This document shows positions 52,001 through 59,480 of a DNA stretch of 64,000 nucleotides, piece after piece (within the stretch, counting starts at the first letter, position 1; each line of letters begins with the position of its first letter). Below the pieces are notes generated by a model. That model saw only the letters and a list, made by a program, of their open reading frames with translations. It ran no database searches and had not been told where the DNA came from. Source of the DNA: Hydrogenophaga sp. (GTDB lineage Bacteria; Pseudomonadota; Gammaproteobacteria; Burkholderiales; Burkholderiaceae_C); contig NZ_JAHBZK010000019.1 of the NCBI RefSeq assembly GCF_019635465.1, positions 1-64,000 on the forward strand, written 5' to 3'. The position numbers and the translations under genes are program-made.

Positions 52001-53628
52001 CAGCCAGCGCTGTCAGCGAAGCGCGGGCCAATGCCCAGCGGATCGAGGGGGCGTTCTCGCTGTGGGGCTTGCGCGCTGACGCAGGGCGCGACGCGCTGTA
52101 CCACCTGCCGGTGGCACTGGCCAATGCGCTGGCACCCCGTTCGTCAGAGCCGGTGCGGCTGGTGGTGGCAACCATGGGCGCGCACAGCGTGTTGGGTGAG
52201 CCGGTTCGTTGCAGCGAGGCGGCCTTGGCCATGGGGCCGGTGCTGGCGATGCCGCTGGAGTTGCCCGGCCTTCGCATGCGCCAGCTGGATCTCCCGGTGG
52301 AGGAGGTCGACAAGCAGCCGATGCTCGTGCAGGCCTTGATCGATGAGGCAACCACGCGCGACCACGAAGACGTCGTGGCACGTCGCATGGGCCAGCGCTG
52401 GCTGCGACGGATGGAGTCCTGTCCGCTGCCCAGGGTTTCGCCTGACCAGCCGTTGTTGAGCACGGGCGCCGTCGTGGTGATGACCGGCGGACTGGGTGGT
52501 ATGGGGCTGGCCATTGCGCAGCGACTTGCGCAGCGACACCAGGCGCGATTGCTGTTAACCGCGCGCACCGCACTGCCAGCCCGCGCCGAATGGGCGGCGT
52601 GGCGGGCTTCGCACGACGCAGGCGATCGCACCGCGCAGGTGATCGCCGCGCTGCAGTCCATCGAAGCGGCTGGCGGCGAAGTGGAGGTGGCCTGCGCCGA
52701 TGCGGCGGACGCCTCGGCGATGGCCGAGGCCATTGAAACCGCCCGACGACGCTGGGGGCGTATCGACGCGCTGATACACGCGGCCGGTGTGGCGGGCGAG
52801 GGGACTCTGGCAACCCTGAAATCGACCCAGGCGGTCGACGCCGTGCTGGCCCCCAAGGTGGATGGCCTGGGCGTGTTACGCGATTTGCTGGCCAATGACG
52901 CGCTGGAGTGCGTCGTGCTCATGGGGTCCATCAACGCCGTGCTGGGTGCACCCGGGGTGAGCGACTACGCCTCGGCCAACGCGGTGCTGGATGCCTTTGC
53001 CGAGTCGAATGAGGTGCCGCCGAACTGGCGCCGTGTGCTTGCCTTTGACTGGGGTGCCTGGCGTGAGGTCGGCATGGCGGCCAGGCTGGAGGTGCCTGCC
53101 TGGCGTCGGGCAGCCTGGGATGCCTACCTGGCCAAAGGCATTGGCACCGAGCAGGGGTTGGACGCATTCGAGCGGGTGATGGCCAGCGCGCTTCGCCGTG
53201 CGGTCGTGGTGCCCTACGACCTGCCTGCGGCCTTGGCGCTGACGCGTGCGGCCGTGTTGAACCCCGCACACGCTCAGCCCGACCCTGCGCAACCACAGGA
53301 TGCCGCCACCGCGACATCTGATCGTGCGGCCGCGGGCAAGCCCGTCGCGCCGGTGCGAACCGATGATGTGCAGGGGCAGGTGGCTGCCATCTGGATGGAG
53401 TTGCTCGGTCTGGAGCAGGTGGTTCCCGAAGACGATTTCTTCCAGCTGGGCGGTCATTCGCTGCTGGCCACCCGGGTGCTGGCGAGGGTGCGCGATTCCA
53501 TGGGGGTTCAGCTCGCGCTGCGTGACATGTTCGATGCTTCGACATTGCAAGCGTTCGCAGCACGGGTGCAGGCAGGCCTGAGTGGGACAGAATCGGCCGA
53601 TGATGACCGGGAGGAGATCGAGTTTTGA
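49078..53628 (+). CDS. Hybrid PKS, module 8: KS-AT-KR-T
   Basis: 1516 aa. The KS has Cys182 in TACSTSL; the STS variant and divergent opening are typical of ketosynthases that accept peptidyl chains from NRPS carriers. AT Ser625 is in GHSIGE with SHAFHS (malonyl). The region from about 920 to 1120 is the non-catalytic KR half, and the KR catalytic half has TGGLGGMG near 1135, Ser1284 and Tyr1297. The LDD of B-type KRs is absent (VAGEG), so the hydroxyl configuration may differ from the other modules. The carrier Ser1461 is in LGGHSLLATR, which is PCP-like rather than ACP-like. The predicted result is glycine extended by two carbons and reduced: a 4-amino-3-hydroxybutyryl unit. The start is 16 bp after the previous stop, the largest gap in the operon. 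Confidence 0.94.
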   Translation: MDSKDTFPPHAIAIVGMAGRFPDAQDLDGFWRNIREGVESLETFSDEDLREAGVDPALSAQPHYVRRGTVLQDAEHFDAAFFGMSPREAQVIDPQQRIFLECAWEALEHAGYAPGAIDAPVGVYAGASMNSYLLAQILRNPKVAATVGGYQLMLGNDKDFLCTRVSYKLDLHGPSMTLQTACSTSLVAVQVACRALERHECDIALAGGVSVSYPQRGGYLYQEGMILSPDGHCRPFDADAKGTRPGAGAGIVVLKRLADALADGDTVHAVIRGAAINNDGSGKAGYTAPSVDGQVEVIATAQILAGVQPHSIGYIEAHGTATPLGDPIEIAALKQVFASDTDAAGHCRLGSLKANLGHLDAAAGVAGLIKTVLVLKHRELPPLVNFQRANPQLDLANSPFTASAEVAPWPAGETPRRAGVSSFGIGGTNAHVVLEEAPEPAARDRHAAPHLVVLSARSEAALASASQRLAAHLHKHPGEALADVAWTLQVGRRAFAHRRAVVAGSTAELAQALEAGSRPPVHSSLHEGGERPVAFLFSGQGSQFAGMGAGLYETYPVYRDAVDRCAVQLQATLGRDLRDLLFATQGDTTINETRYAQPALFVTEYALAMLWQSWGVRPAAMLGHSIGEYVAAHLAGVMTLADALTLVAARGRLMQSMAPGAMAAVHMDKAELKAWLGAHAPNLEIAAVNAPGLCAIAGPRQVMDAALVALAAQGVEAQLLHTSHAFHSSMMDAVLTPFTDLVAQRVLSAPVVPYVSNVTGQWITAEQATSPAYYAEHLRSAVLFEAGVRTLGADASLHLLEVGPGRSLSTLAGLSLGPKGVRRVVASLGGAREPQQEARALLEAAGRLWLAGAALDASGMHAGHHPRRIPLPTYAFERQRHVIEAAPGDSSVGVETPASPSTSRASRDSAEVTYRADVGDWLYAPTWVRAPDNRAPGLKDTWLIAGGEDALATALAQGLQAMGADVVRASTVQEAASAVSEARANAQRIEGAFSLWGLRADAGRDALYHLPVALANALAPRSSEPVRLVVATMGAHSVLGEPVRCSEAALAMGPVLAMPLELPGLRMRQLDLPVEEVDKQPMLVQALIDEATTRDHEDVVARRMGQRWLRRMESCPLPRVSPDQPLLSTGAVVVMTGGLGGMGLAIAQRLAQRHQARLLLTARTALPARAEWAAWRASHDAGDRTAQVIAALQSIEAAGGEVEVACADAADASAMAEAIETARRRWGRIDALIHAAGVAGEGTLATLKSTQAVDAVLAPKVDGLGVLRDLLANDALECVVLMGSINAVLGAPGVSDYASANAVLDAFAESNEVPPNWRRVLAFDWGAWREVGMAARLEVPAWRRAAWDAYLAKGIGTEQGLDAFERVMASALRRAVVVPYDLPAALALTRAAVLNPAHAQPDPAQPQDAATATSDRAAAGKPVAPVRTDDVQGQVAAIWMELLGLEQVVPEDDFFQLGGHSLLATRVLARVRDSMGVQLALRDMFDASTLQAFAARVQAGLSGTESADDDREEIEF

Positions 53629-56600
53629 ACGCGCATGAGCTGCTGCACCGGCTGCAAGAGCTCGGTGTGGAACTGGCGGTGTCCGAAGGCCGGCTGCGCG
53701 CAAGCGCCAGCCGCGGTCGGCTCGACGACGAGCTCAAGGCGGCCATCGCGGCCAACAAGCTCGAGCTGATCGCTCTGCTCGATGCGCGACATGGGGCAAT
53801 TGAGTCGTCGACGCTGCCTCGGGTGAATCGCGAGGGCCTGTTGCCCTTGTCCATGTTTCAGGAGCGCCTGTGGATCCTGCAGCGGCTCGATCCACAAAGC
53901 ACCACCTACCTGTTGGCGCTTGCCTGGCCGGTATCGGGCGAGGTTCCCCGTGATCGCCTGGTGAGCGCGGTCCGGCGCGTGCATGCCCGCCACCTTGGCC
54001 TGCGGGTGCACTTTGTGCAGGAAGGTGACGCGCTGGGCGCCCGGGTGGTCGACGTGCCCGAGGTGCTGGTGCGTGACATGCGCGAGATTGCGCCTGAGGC
54101 GCGCCGGGATGCGGTGCAGTCGGCCATCGACGCCGCCGTGCACACCCCGATCGATCTGGCTGCGCAGACACCCTTGCGCTTCGAGGTGCTGGACTTCGGC
54201 CCTGATGGGCAGGTGCTGCTCGCCGTGGCACACCACATTGCGGTGGATGCCTGGTCACTGAACATCCTGCTGCGCGAACTGGGTGAAGAGCTTGTGCAGC
54301 CGCAACCGGAGCTGTCAGCTGCCGATGGCTTGCAGTACGCCGATTTCGCGGCCTGGCAGCGCACGCACCAGCAACCGCAGACGCTGGCCAGCGAGCTCGA
54401 CTGGTGGAGCCAGGCACTGCAGGGCGCGCCCCAGACCTCCATGTTTGTGCCCGACCTGGTTGATACCGACGTGCCGGCCCGAGGTGCAACCGTCGACTTC
54501 ACGCTGGACGCGGAACTCACTCGCGGCCTCAAGCAATGGGTGCAGCCTCGTCACGTCACGGTCTACATGGCATTTCTGGCCGCGATCGCCACGCTGCTTC
54601 GCGTTCACACCGGCCAGCAAGACGTCTTGCTCGGTAGCCCGATGGGGGTTCGCGAGCGGCCGGAATTCGAGTCGCTGATCGGGCCATTTGTGAACCTGTT
54701 GGTGCTTCGCCTGCAGATGCAGGACGACCCCTCGTTTGCCGATCTGGTGCAACGGGCGCGTGGGGCCTTGCTTGACGCCCACGAACACCGCGCGACGCCC
54801 TTCGAGAGCGTGGTCGAGCGTGTGCGACCAACACGTTCATTCCAGCATTCGCCGCTGTTTCAGGTGGCGGTGGTGTATCACCAGGCGGGCGCGCAGAGCG
54901 ACGTGGTGGTTCACAGTGGGGGTGCGCTCAACGAGATAACCTGGTTCGCTCGTGAAGTCGATGCCTGCATTGTCTGCAGCCTGGAATACCGCAGCGACCT
55001 CTACAGCGCGGCGAGCATGCAACGCCTGGCGGCCCAGTTGCAAGCCCTGCTGACTGCGGTGGTGGCACAGGGCGATGCGCCGCTGAGCCAGCTGCCCTGC
55101 ATGGATGCCGCCGCGCAGCGACAGGTGTTGATCGAGTTCAATGACACCGATCAGACGCTGGATGACAGGCCCTTCGTTCGCCAATTCGAGCAACAGGCGG
55201 CCAGGGCGCCGGAGCGAATCGCCGCTGCATTCGAAGGCGCGACGCTGAGCTACGAGGCACTCAACCGGCGCGCCAACCAGTGGGCGCGACAGTTGCGCGC
55301 TCTGGGCGTGACTTCCGGCGTGCGCGTGGGTGTGTGCGTCGAGCGCTCGCTGGACATGCTGGTGGCGCTGATCGCAGTTCAAAAGGCCGGCGGCGCCTAT
55401 GTGCCGCTTGACCCGGGCTTCCCGGCTGATCGGTTGGCTTACATGCTCGAAGACAGTGGCGCACCGGTGCTCATCAGTACCGGCGAGGCTCTGGACATGG
55501 TGGATCCGCCGCCAGGGGTTCAGCTGTTCGATCCTGCACAACAGGCCACTGCGCTTGCTGGTCTGGATGCGCGCGACCTGGACGTTCACCTGAACCCCGG
55601 CGAGGCGGTGTATGTGATCTACACCTCGGGCTCCACCGGTCGGCCCAAGGGCGTGGCGATCTCCCATGGGGCATTGAGCAACTTCCTCGGCAGCATGCGG
55701 CAGGCGCCCGGCCTGTCGAGCGACGACGTGGTGGCGGCGGTCACCACGATCTCTTTTGACATTGCCGGGCTGGAGCTCTACCTGCCGTTGCTGGTGGGTG
55801 CTCGCGTGGAGCTCGTCTCGCGCGAGGTCGCCACCGACGGGCAGGCGCTGGAGGCACAACTGCGTGCGGCCGGTGCCACCGTGCTGCAGGCCACGCCTGC
55901 GACGTGGCGCCTGTTGCTGGAGTCGGGCTGGCGGGGCGACCGCACGGTGCGCGCCTTCTGCGGTGGCGAGGCCCTGCCCAGAGAGCTGGCCGATGCCTTG
56001 CTCGAGCGTGTGGGCGAGCTGTGGAACCTGTACGGACCGACCGAAACGACCATCTGGTCGACCATCGAATGTGTGCCACGCGCCAGCTCGCCAGTGAGCA
56101 TCGGCAGGCCGATCGCCAACACCCGCGTTTACGTGCTGGACGCTCACCGTCGTCCCTTGCCGATTGGCGTTGCGGGGGAGCTTTGGATCGGTGGGCAGGG
56201 TGTCGCGATGGGTTACCACCAGCGTCCTGAGCTCACGGCCGAGCGTTTTGCCCCCGACCCCTTTGCACCGAGCGCGTCTGGCGGCGTCGAGCCACGGATG
56301 TATCGCACCGGCGACCTGGCCCGTTGGGATGCGGACGGGCGCCTGTACCACCTGGGGCGGTTGGATCACCAGGTCAAGATCCGCGGCTTTCGCATCGAGC
56401 TGGGCGAAATCGAGGCGCGATTGGCCACCCATCCGTCGGTGCAGCAAACCGTGGTGATGGGCAGAGAGGCAGCGCCTGGGGATCTGAGGCTGGTGGCGTA
56501 TGTCGTCCCTGCACCCGGCGCCGACCTGACCGCCAGCGATGTGCGTCGCCACCTGCGTCGTGACTTGCCCGACTACATGATTCCAGCGGTGGTGGCTTCG

Positions 56601-56939
56601 GTTGACGCCATACCACTGACCCCCAATGGCAAGGTGGACCGCGCGGCCTTGCCCGATCCGTTCCGCAACGCCGTGCAGGCCTCACGTCACTATGTGGCAC
56701 CCGCATCCGGAGCGGAAGAGACCATGGCGGCGATCTGGTGCGACATTCTGCGCGTGGAGCGTGTGAGCGCCGAAGACAACTTCTTCGAACTCGGAGGGCA
56801 CTCCTTGCTGTCGCTGAGGGTGGTGCTGGCGGTCGAGCAGCGTCTGGGCTGGCGCATGGACGCGCGCACCTTGTTTTTCCAGAACCTGCGCCAGGTGGTG
56901 GCCTCCGCTGCAGCGGGCAAAGGAGTCGTCAAGGCATGA
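53625..56939 (+). CDS. NRPS module 9: TubC-C-A(Gly-like)-PCP
   Basis: 1104 aa. The start is TTG at 53625, overlapping the previous TGA (TTGA); the nearby ATG at 53635 is out of frame. A single TubC-type domain occupies residues 1-52. The C domain has HHIAVDA (His203, His204, Asp208), with Ala in place of the usual Gly. The A domain has YTSGSTGRPKG near 666, YGPTETTIW and A10 Lys1003. The pocket read by alignment is D-I-L-Q-F-G-L-I-W-K, the glycine code with Phe for Leu at position 299; glycine is the best guess. PCP Ser1060 is in LGGHSLL. The protein ends about 45 residues later with no TE, reductase or terminal C domain, so release of the plus-strand product must use a separate protein. The stop overlaps the first hydrolase start (ATGA). 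Confidence 0.93.
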   Translation: MNAHELLHRLQELGVELAVSEGRLRASASRGRLDDELKAAIAANKLELIALLDARHGAIESSTLPRVNREGLLPLSMFQERLWILQRLDPQSTTYLLALAWPVSGEVPRDRLVSAVRRVHARHLGLRVHFVQEGDALGARVVDVPEVLVRDMREIAPEARRDAVQSAIDAAVHTPIDLAAQTPLRFEVLDFGPDGQVLLAVAHHIAVDAWSLNILLRELGEELVQPQPELSAADGLQYADFAAWQRTHQQPQTLASELDWWSQALQGAPQTSMFVPDLVDTDVPARGATVDFTLDAELTRGLKQWVQPRHVTVYMAFLAAIATLLRVHTGQQDVLLGSPMGVRERPEFESLIGPFVNLLVLRLQMQDDPSFADLVQRARGALLDAHEHRATPFESVVERVRPTRSFQHSPLFQVAVVYHQAGAQSDVVVHSGGALNEITWFAREVDACIVCSLEYRSDLYSAASMQRLAAQLQALLTAVVAQGDAPLSQLPCMDAAAQRQVLIEFNDTDQTLDDRPFVRQFEQQAARAPERIAAAFEGATLSYEALNRRANQWARQLRALGVTSGVRVGVCVERSLDMLVALIAVQKAGGAYVPLDPGFPADRLAYMLEDSGAPVLISTGEALDMVDPPPGVQLFDPAQQATALAGLDARDLDVHLNPGEAVYVIYTSGSTGRPKGVAISHGALSNFLGSMRQAPGLSSDDVVAAVTTISFDIAGLELYLPLLVGARVELVSREVATDGQALEAQLRAAGATVLQATPATWRLLLESGWRGDRTVRAFCGGEALPRELADALLERVGELWNLYGPTETTIWSTIECVPRASSPVSIGRPIANTRVYVLDAHRRPLPIGVAGELWIGGQGVAMGYHQRPELTAERFAPDPFAPSASGGVEPRMYRTGDLARWDADGRLYHLGRLDHQVKIRGFRIELGEIEARLATHPSVQQTVVMGREAAPGDLRLVAYVVPAPGADLTASDVRRHLRRDLPDYMIPAVVASVDAIPLTPNGKVDRAALPDPFRNAVQASRHYVAPASGAEETMAAIWCDILRVERVSAEDNFFELGGHSLLSLRVVLAVEQRLGWRMDARTLFFQNLRQVVASAAAGKGVVKA

Positions 56940-57706
56940 CGCCGCTGTATTTTGGTGACCGCTCGCGGCGCCTCTTCGGGCTGTATACCCCGGCGCATGC
57001 CAGTGGCACGCGTGCGCGCGGTGCTGTGATTTGCGCGCCCTGGGGCGTCGAGCACTTGCGCGCGCACCGCAGCATGGCGCAGTTGGGCAAGTGGCTTGGC
57101 GAGGCCGGCGTGCATGTCTTGCGCTTTGACTACCACGGCACCGGGGACTCGGCGGGCGACATGGGCGATGCGCGACTGGACGGATGGCGCGACGACGTGA
57201 TGACCGCTGTCGAAGAGCTCAAGGACACCGCAGGTGTGCAGCGCGTGACGCTCGTGGGTCTGCGGCTCGGGGCGGTGCTCGCCGCGCAGGCGGCGGCCGC
57301 GCGACGCCGCGACATCGATGGCCTGGTGCTCTGGGACCCGGTCGTTCATGGCGCTACCTATCTGCGCGAATTGCAAGCGCTGCACGCCCAGACCTTGCAT
57401 GCCCGTGCGTTGTCTGGCCAGGAGGGCGAGTTGCTGGGGTTCCCGGTCAGCGAAGGGCTGCTGCAGGACATGGCTGGCATGGACCTGCTTGAGCAGGTGG
57501 CGAAGTGGCCGAGCCGCATGCTGGTCTTGAGCAGCGGTCCGATGGAGGAGGGCCCGGCGCTTACCGAGGCGCTTCGCTCGGCCGGTCGCGAAGACGCGGT
57601 GGAATGCCTGGACGTGCAGGCCGCCTGGTTGGAGGACCGGCATTCGGGTGCCGGGGCGGTGCCGGTGAAGTTGCTCCGGCGAGTCGTCGATTGGACGATC
57701 GCATGA
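56936..57706 (+). CDS. Alpha/beta-hydrolase-fold protein without nucleophile (pair A, member 1)
   Basis: 256 aa from the ATG overlapping the NRPS stop; a longer in-frame start at 56738 is inside the NRPS. The fold signatures are clear: a CAPWGVEHLRAHRSM loop, RFDYHGTGDSAGD, and the strand-turn-helix VGLRLGAV. At the nucleophile elbow (G-x-S-x-G) the Ser is replaced by Arg110 (GLRLG). GLRLGA is the form I associate with the exosortase A system-associated hydrolase 2 family, usually next to a hydrolase 1. The next gene is that kind of partner. Without Ser, Cys or Asp at the elbow it is unlikely to be an ordinary esterase, so a structural or acyl-binding role in a heterodimer is possible. Same-strand coupling to the NRPS suggests a role in chain release or acyl transfer, which is inferred. 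Confidence 0.82.
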   Translation: MTPLYFGDRSRRLFGLYTPAHASGTRARGAVICAPWGVEHLRAHRSMAQLGKWLGEAGVHVLRFDYHGTGDSAGDMGDARLDGWRDDVMTAVEELKDTAGVQRVTLVGLRLGAVLAAQAAAARRRDIDGLVLWDPVVHGATYLRELQALHAQTLHARALSGQEGELLGFPVSEGLLQDMAGMDLLEQVAKWPSRMLVLSSGPMEEGPALTEALRSAGREDAVECLDVQAAWLEDRHSGAGAVPVKLLRRVVDWTIA

Positions 57707-58578
57707 ATGCCGTGGCCGAACAGACGCTGTTATTGGGGCCCGCCAATGGCCTGGTGGGCGTCATCACCCCTGCGCAGCCGCCGGCCGACGGTATTGGCGT
57801 ACCCGATGACAAACCCTTCGTGGTCATCCTCAACGCCGGCATCATTCATCGTGTGGGTCCCAATCGCCTGCACGTGTCCCTGGCGCGTGCGCTGTCCGCC
57901 GATGGCTTTCCGGTGTTGCGGGTGGACCTGTCGGGGTTGGGGGACAGCGCGGCTCGCGAGGACGGCGCGGCCCCGCTCGAAGCCGCCATGGCCGACATCA
58001 AGGACGTCATCGACACCTTGCAGGCCACACGCAAGGTGCAGCGCGTGGTGTTGATGGGGCTGTGTTCGGGGGCCGACCATTCGGTCATCTACGCAGCCTC
58101 AGACCCCAGAGTGGTGGGCGTAGCCTTGCTCGATCCATCGATCCCGCGCACGACCGGTTACTACCTCAAGCACTATGCGGGCCGATTTTTCCGCGCGCGC
58201 ACCTGGATGAATGTGGCCTCAGGGCGGCATCCCCTGTGGAAGGTCGTTACCCGGCGTCAATCGGTCGCCAGCGCAGACATGGCCGATGCACGCCCTGCGG
58301 TCACCCTGGAGCATCCCGAGGTTCGGGCATTCCTTGAAAAGGCCTATGGCGGCGCGCTGGCCAACGACACACAGATGCTGGCCGTGCTGACGTCCGATCG
58401 CGAGCGTCAACACAACTACCGGCGTCAACTGCTCGATGCCTTTCCCGCGCTGAATTTCAAGGGGCGCCTGTTGATCGAATACTTTGATCACTGCGATCAC
58501 ACCTTCACGACGCTGGCGAACCAGCAGCGCCTGGTGGCCCTGGTGCGGCGGTGGATGCAGGGCACCCGGTTTCGTTGA
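57703..58578 (+). CDS. Cys-nucleophile alpha/beta-hydrolase (pair A, member 2)
   Basis: 291 aa from the ATG at 57703 (ATGA overlap); the longer in-frame start at 57505 lies in the previous gene. The elbow is MGLCSGAD, placing Cys121 at the nucleophile position. His266 in CDHTF is a suitable catalytic His, and RVDLSGLGDSA is the conserved strand-4 region. The N-terminal ILNAGIIHRVGPNRLHV resembles exosortase-associated hydrolase 1 and the minus-strand homologue ending at 58621 (ALLSNSGVIPRSGPHRI). It ends the plus-strand operon. A Cys nucleophile is found in some chain-releasing thioesterases and cyclases, so with its partner this is the best candidate for off-loading the module 9 product. That assignment is inferred from position and the active site. 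Confidence 0.85.
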   Translation: MNAVAEQTLLLGPANGLVGVITPAQPPADGIGVPDDKPFVVILNAGIIHRVGPNRLHVSLARALSADGFPVLRVDLSGLGDSAAREDGAAPLEAAMADIKDVIDTLQATRKVQRVVLMGLCSGADHSVIYAASDPRVVGVALLDPSIPRTTGYYLKHYAGRFFRARTWMNVASGRHPLWKVVTRRQSVASADMADARPAVTLEHPEVRAFLEKAYGGALANDTQMLAVLTSDRERQHNYRRQLLDAFPALNFKGRLLIEYFDHCDHTFTTLANQQRLVALVRRWMQGTRFR

Positions 58579-58620
58579 CGGTGCTCGCACCCCTGGCGGG
58601 GGAGGCCGTGGCGGGTGTTG

Positions 58621-59478
58621 TCAGCCTTTGCGGTTGGCTGGCAACACGCGATGTTCGACCCAGCGCGTGGTCATGTCGATGAACGCCTGCTTGGCGGGGC
58701 CGCTGGTGATCAGGTGATCGGTGGTTTCGAGCAACTCGAACGCAACACGCGGCAACCAGGGTTGGCCGCGAAACATCGCCGCAAACTGTCCGCGGTGGTT
58801 GAACCACTCCGGCTGGCCACCGCAGTAGGCAAACAGCAGCTCGACCCCCTGTGCAGTGAGTGTGTCAACACGCGCCATGAACTCATCCTTGGGCGGCGAC
58901 ACCGACATTTCGCCCTTGGGCTTTTCGGGCGTGTCGTCAGGCGGCACCAGACGCAGTGCGCGCAGTGCCATCACCGCGGCCTTGCGCGTGGAACCGGCCA
59001 ATCCCGCGCGCCCGATCTTGAAGGCGAGTTTGCGCAGGCGCGATTGCAGCGTGGGGTAGGCATACATGTCCCACAGCAGAACCGCTCGCATGCGCGGGTC
59101 CTCCAGGGCGACCAGGTGACCAATGATGGCGCCCGAACACAGGCCCACCATGAAAAAGCGGTCACACCCGAACTGTGCCTGTGCAGCGTTCATGACATCG
59201 CGGGTATCCGCAACCCATTGCTCGGTAACAGAGCGCGTGTGGTTGCTGCGTTGGCTGTCGCCCAGCCCGCTCATGTCGAAGCGCACCGAAGCGATTCCCA
59301 TGTCGGCGAGCGCGCGGGCCAGCAGGACGTTGATGCGATGGGGACCGCTGCGGGGAATCACACCGGAGTTGCTCAGCAGAGCGACCACCGGTACAGGGTT
59401 GCCGGGGATGGTGGCTGCTGGGGTGAAAGTGGCCACCAGATGGCCTTCCGACCCCACGATGCGGGTTTGCTCCTGCAT
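58621..59478 (-). CDS. Cys-nucleophile alpha/beta-hydrolase (pair B, member 2)
   Basis: 285 aa from the ATG at 59478-59476, two bases after the stop of its upstream partner; a longer in-frame start at 59802 lies within that partner. The elbow is VGLCSGAI with Cys114 and the likely catalytic His is 255 in TTDHLITS. RFDMSGLGDS and SNSGVIPRSGPHRI align with the plus-strand homologue at 57703. A polar insert (about 190-215, PPDDTPEKPKGEMS) distinguishes it. It is convergent with the plus-strand operon, 42 bp apart. It probably acts with the minus-strand NRPS, as its homologue does with the plus-strand NRPS. Confidence 0.85.
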   Translation of the reverse strand: MQEQTRIVGSEGHLVATFTPAATIPGNPVPVVALLSNSGVIPRSGPHRINVLLARALADMGIASVRFDMSGLGDSQRSNHTRSVTEQWVADTRDVMNAAQAQFGCDRFFMVGLCSGAIIGHLVALEDPRMRAVLLWDMYAYPTLQSRLRKLAFKIGRAGLAGSTRKAAVMALRALRLVPPDDTPEKPKGEMSVSPPKDEFMARVDTLTAQGVELLFAYCGGQPEWFNHRGQFAAMFRGQPWLPRVAFELLETTDHLITSGPAKQAFIDMTTRWVEHRVLPANRKG

Positions 59479-59480
59479 GG

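Noticed and set aside
56936-57706. Canonical thioesterase for product release
   Set aside because: The nucleophile position is Arg110; it cannot be an ordinary Ser thioesterase. Release is more likely by the Cys-containing partner or by the pair.
58579-58620. Rho-independent terminator between the convergent operons
   Set aside because: A short CCCC/GGGG stem is possible, but no T-tract follows on either strand, so I do not call it.
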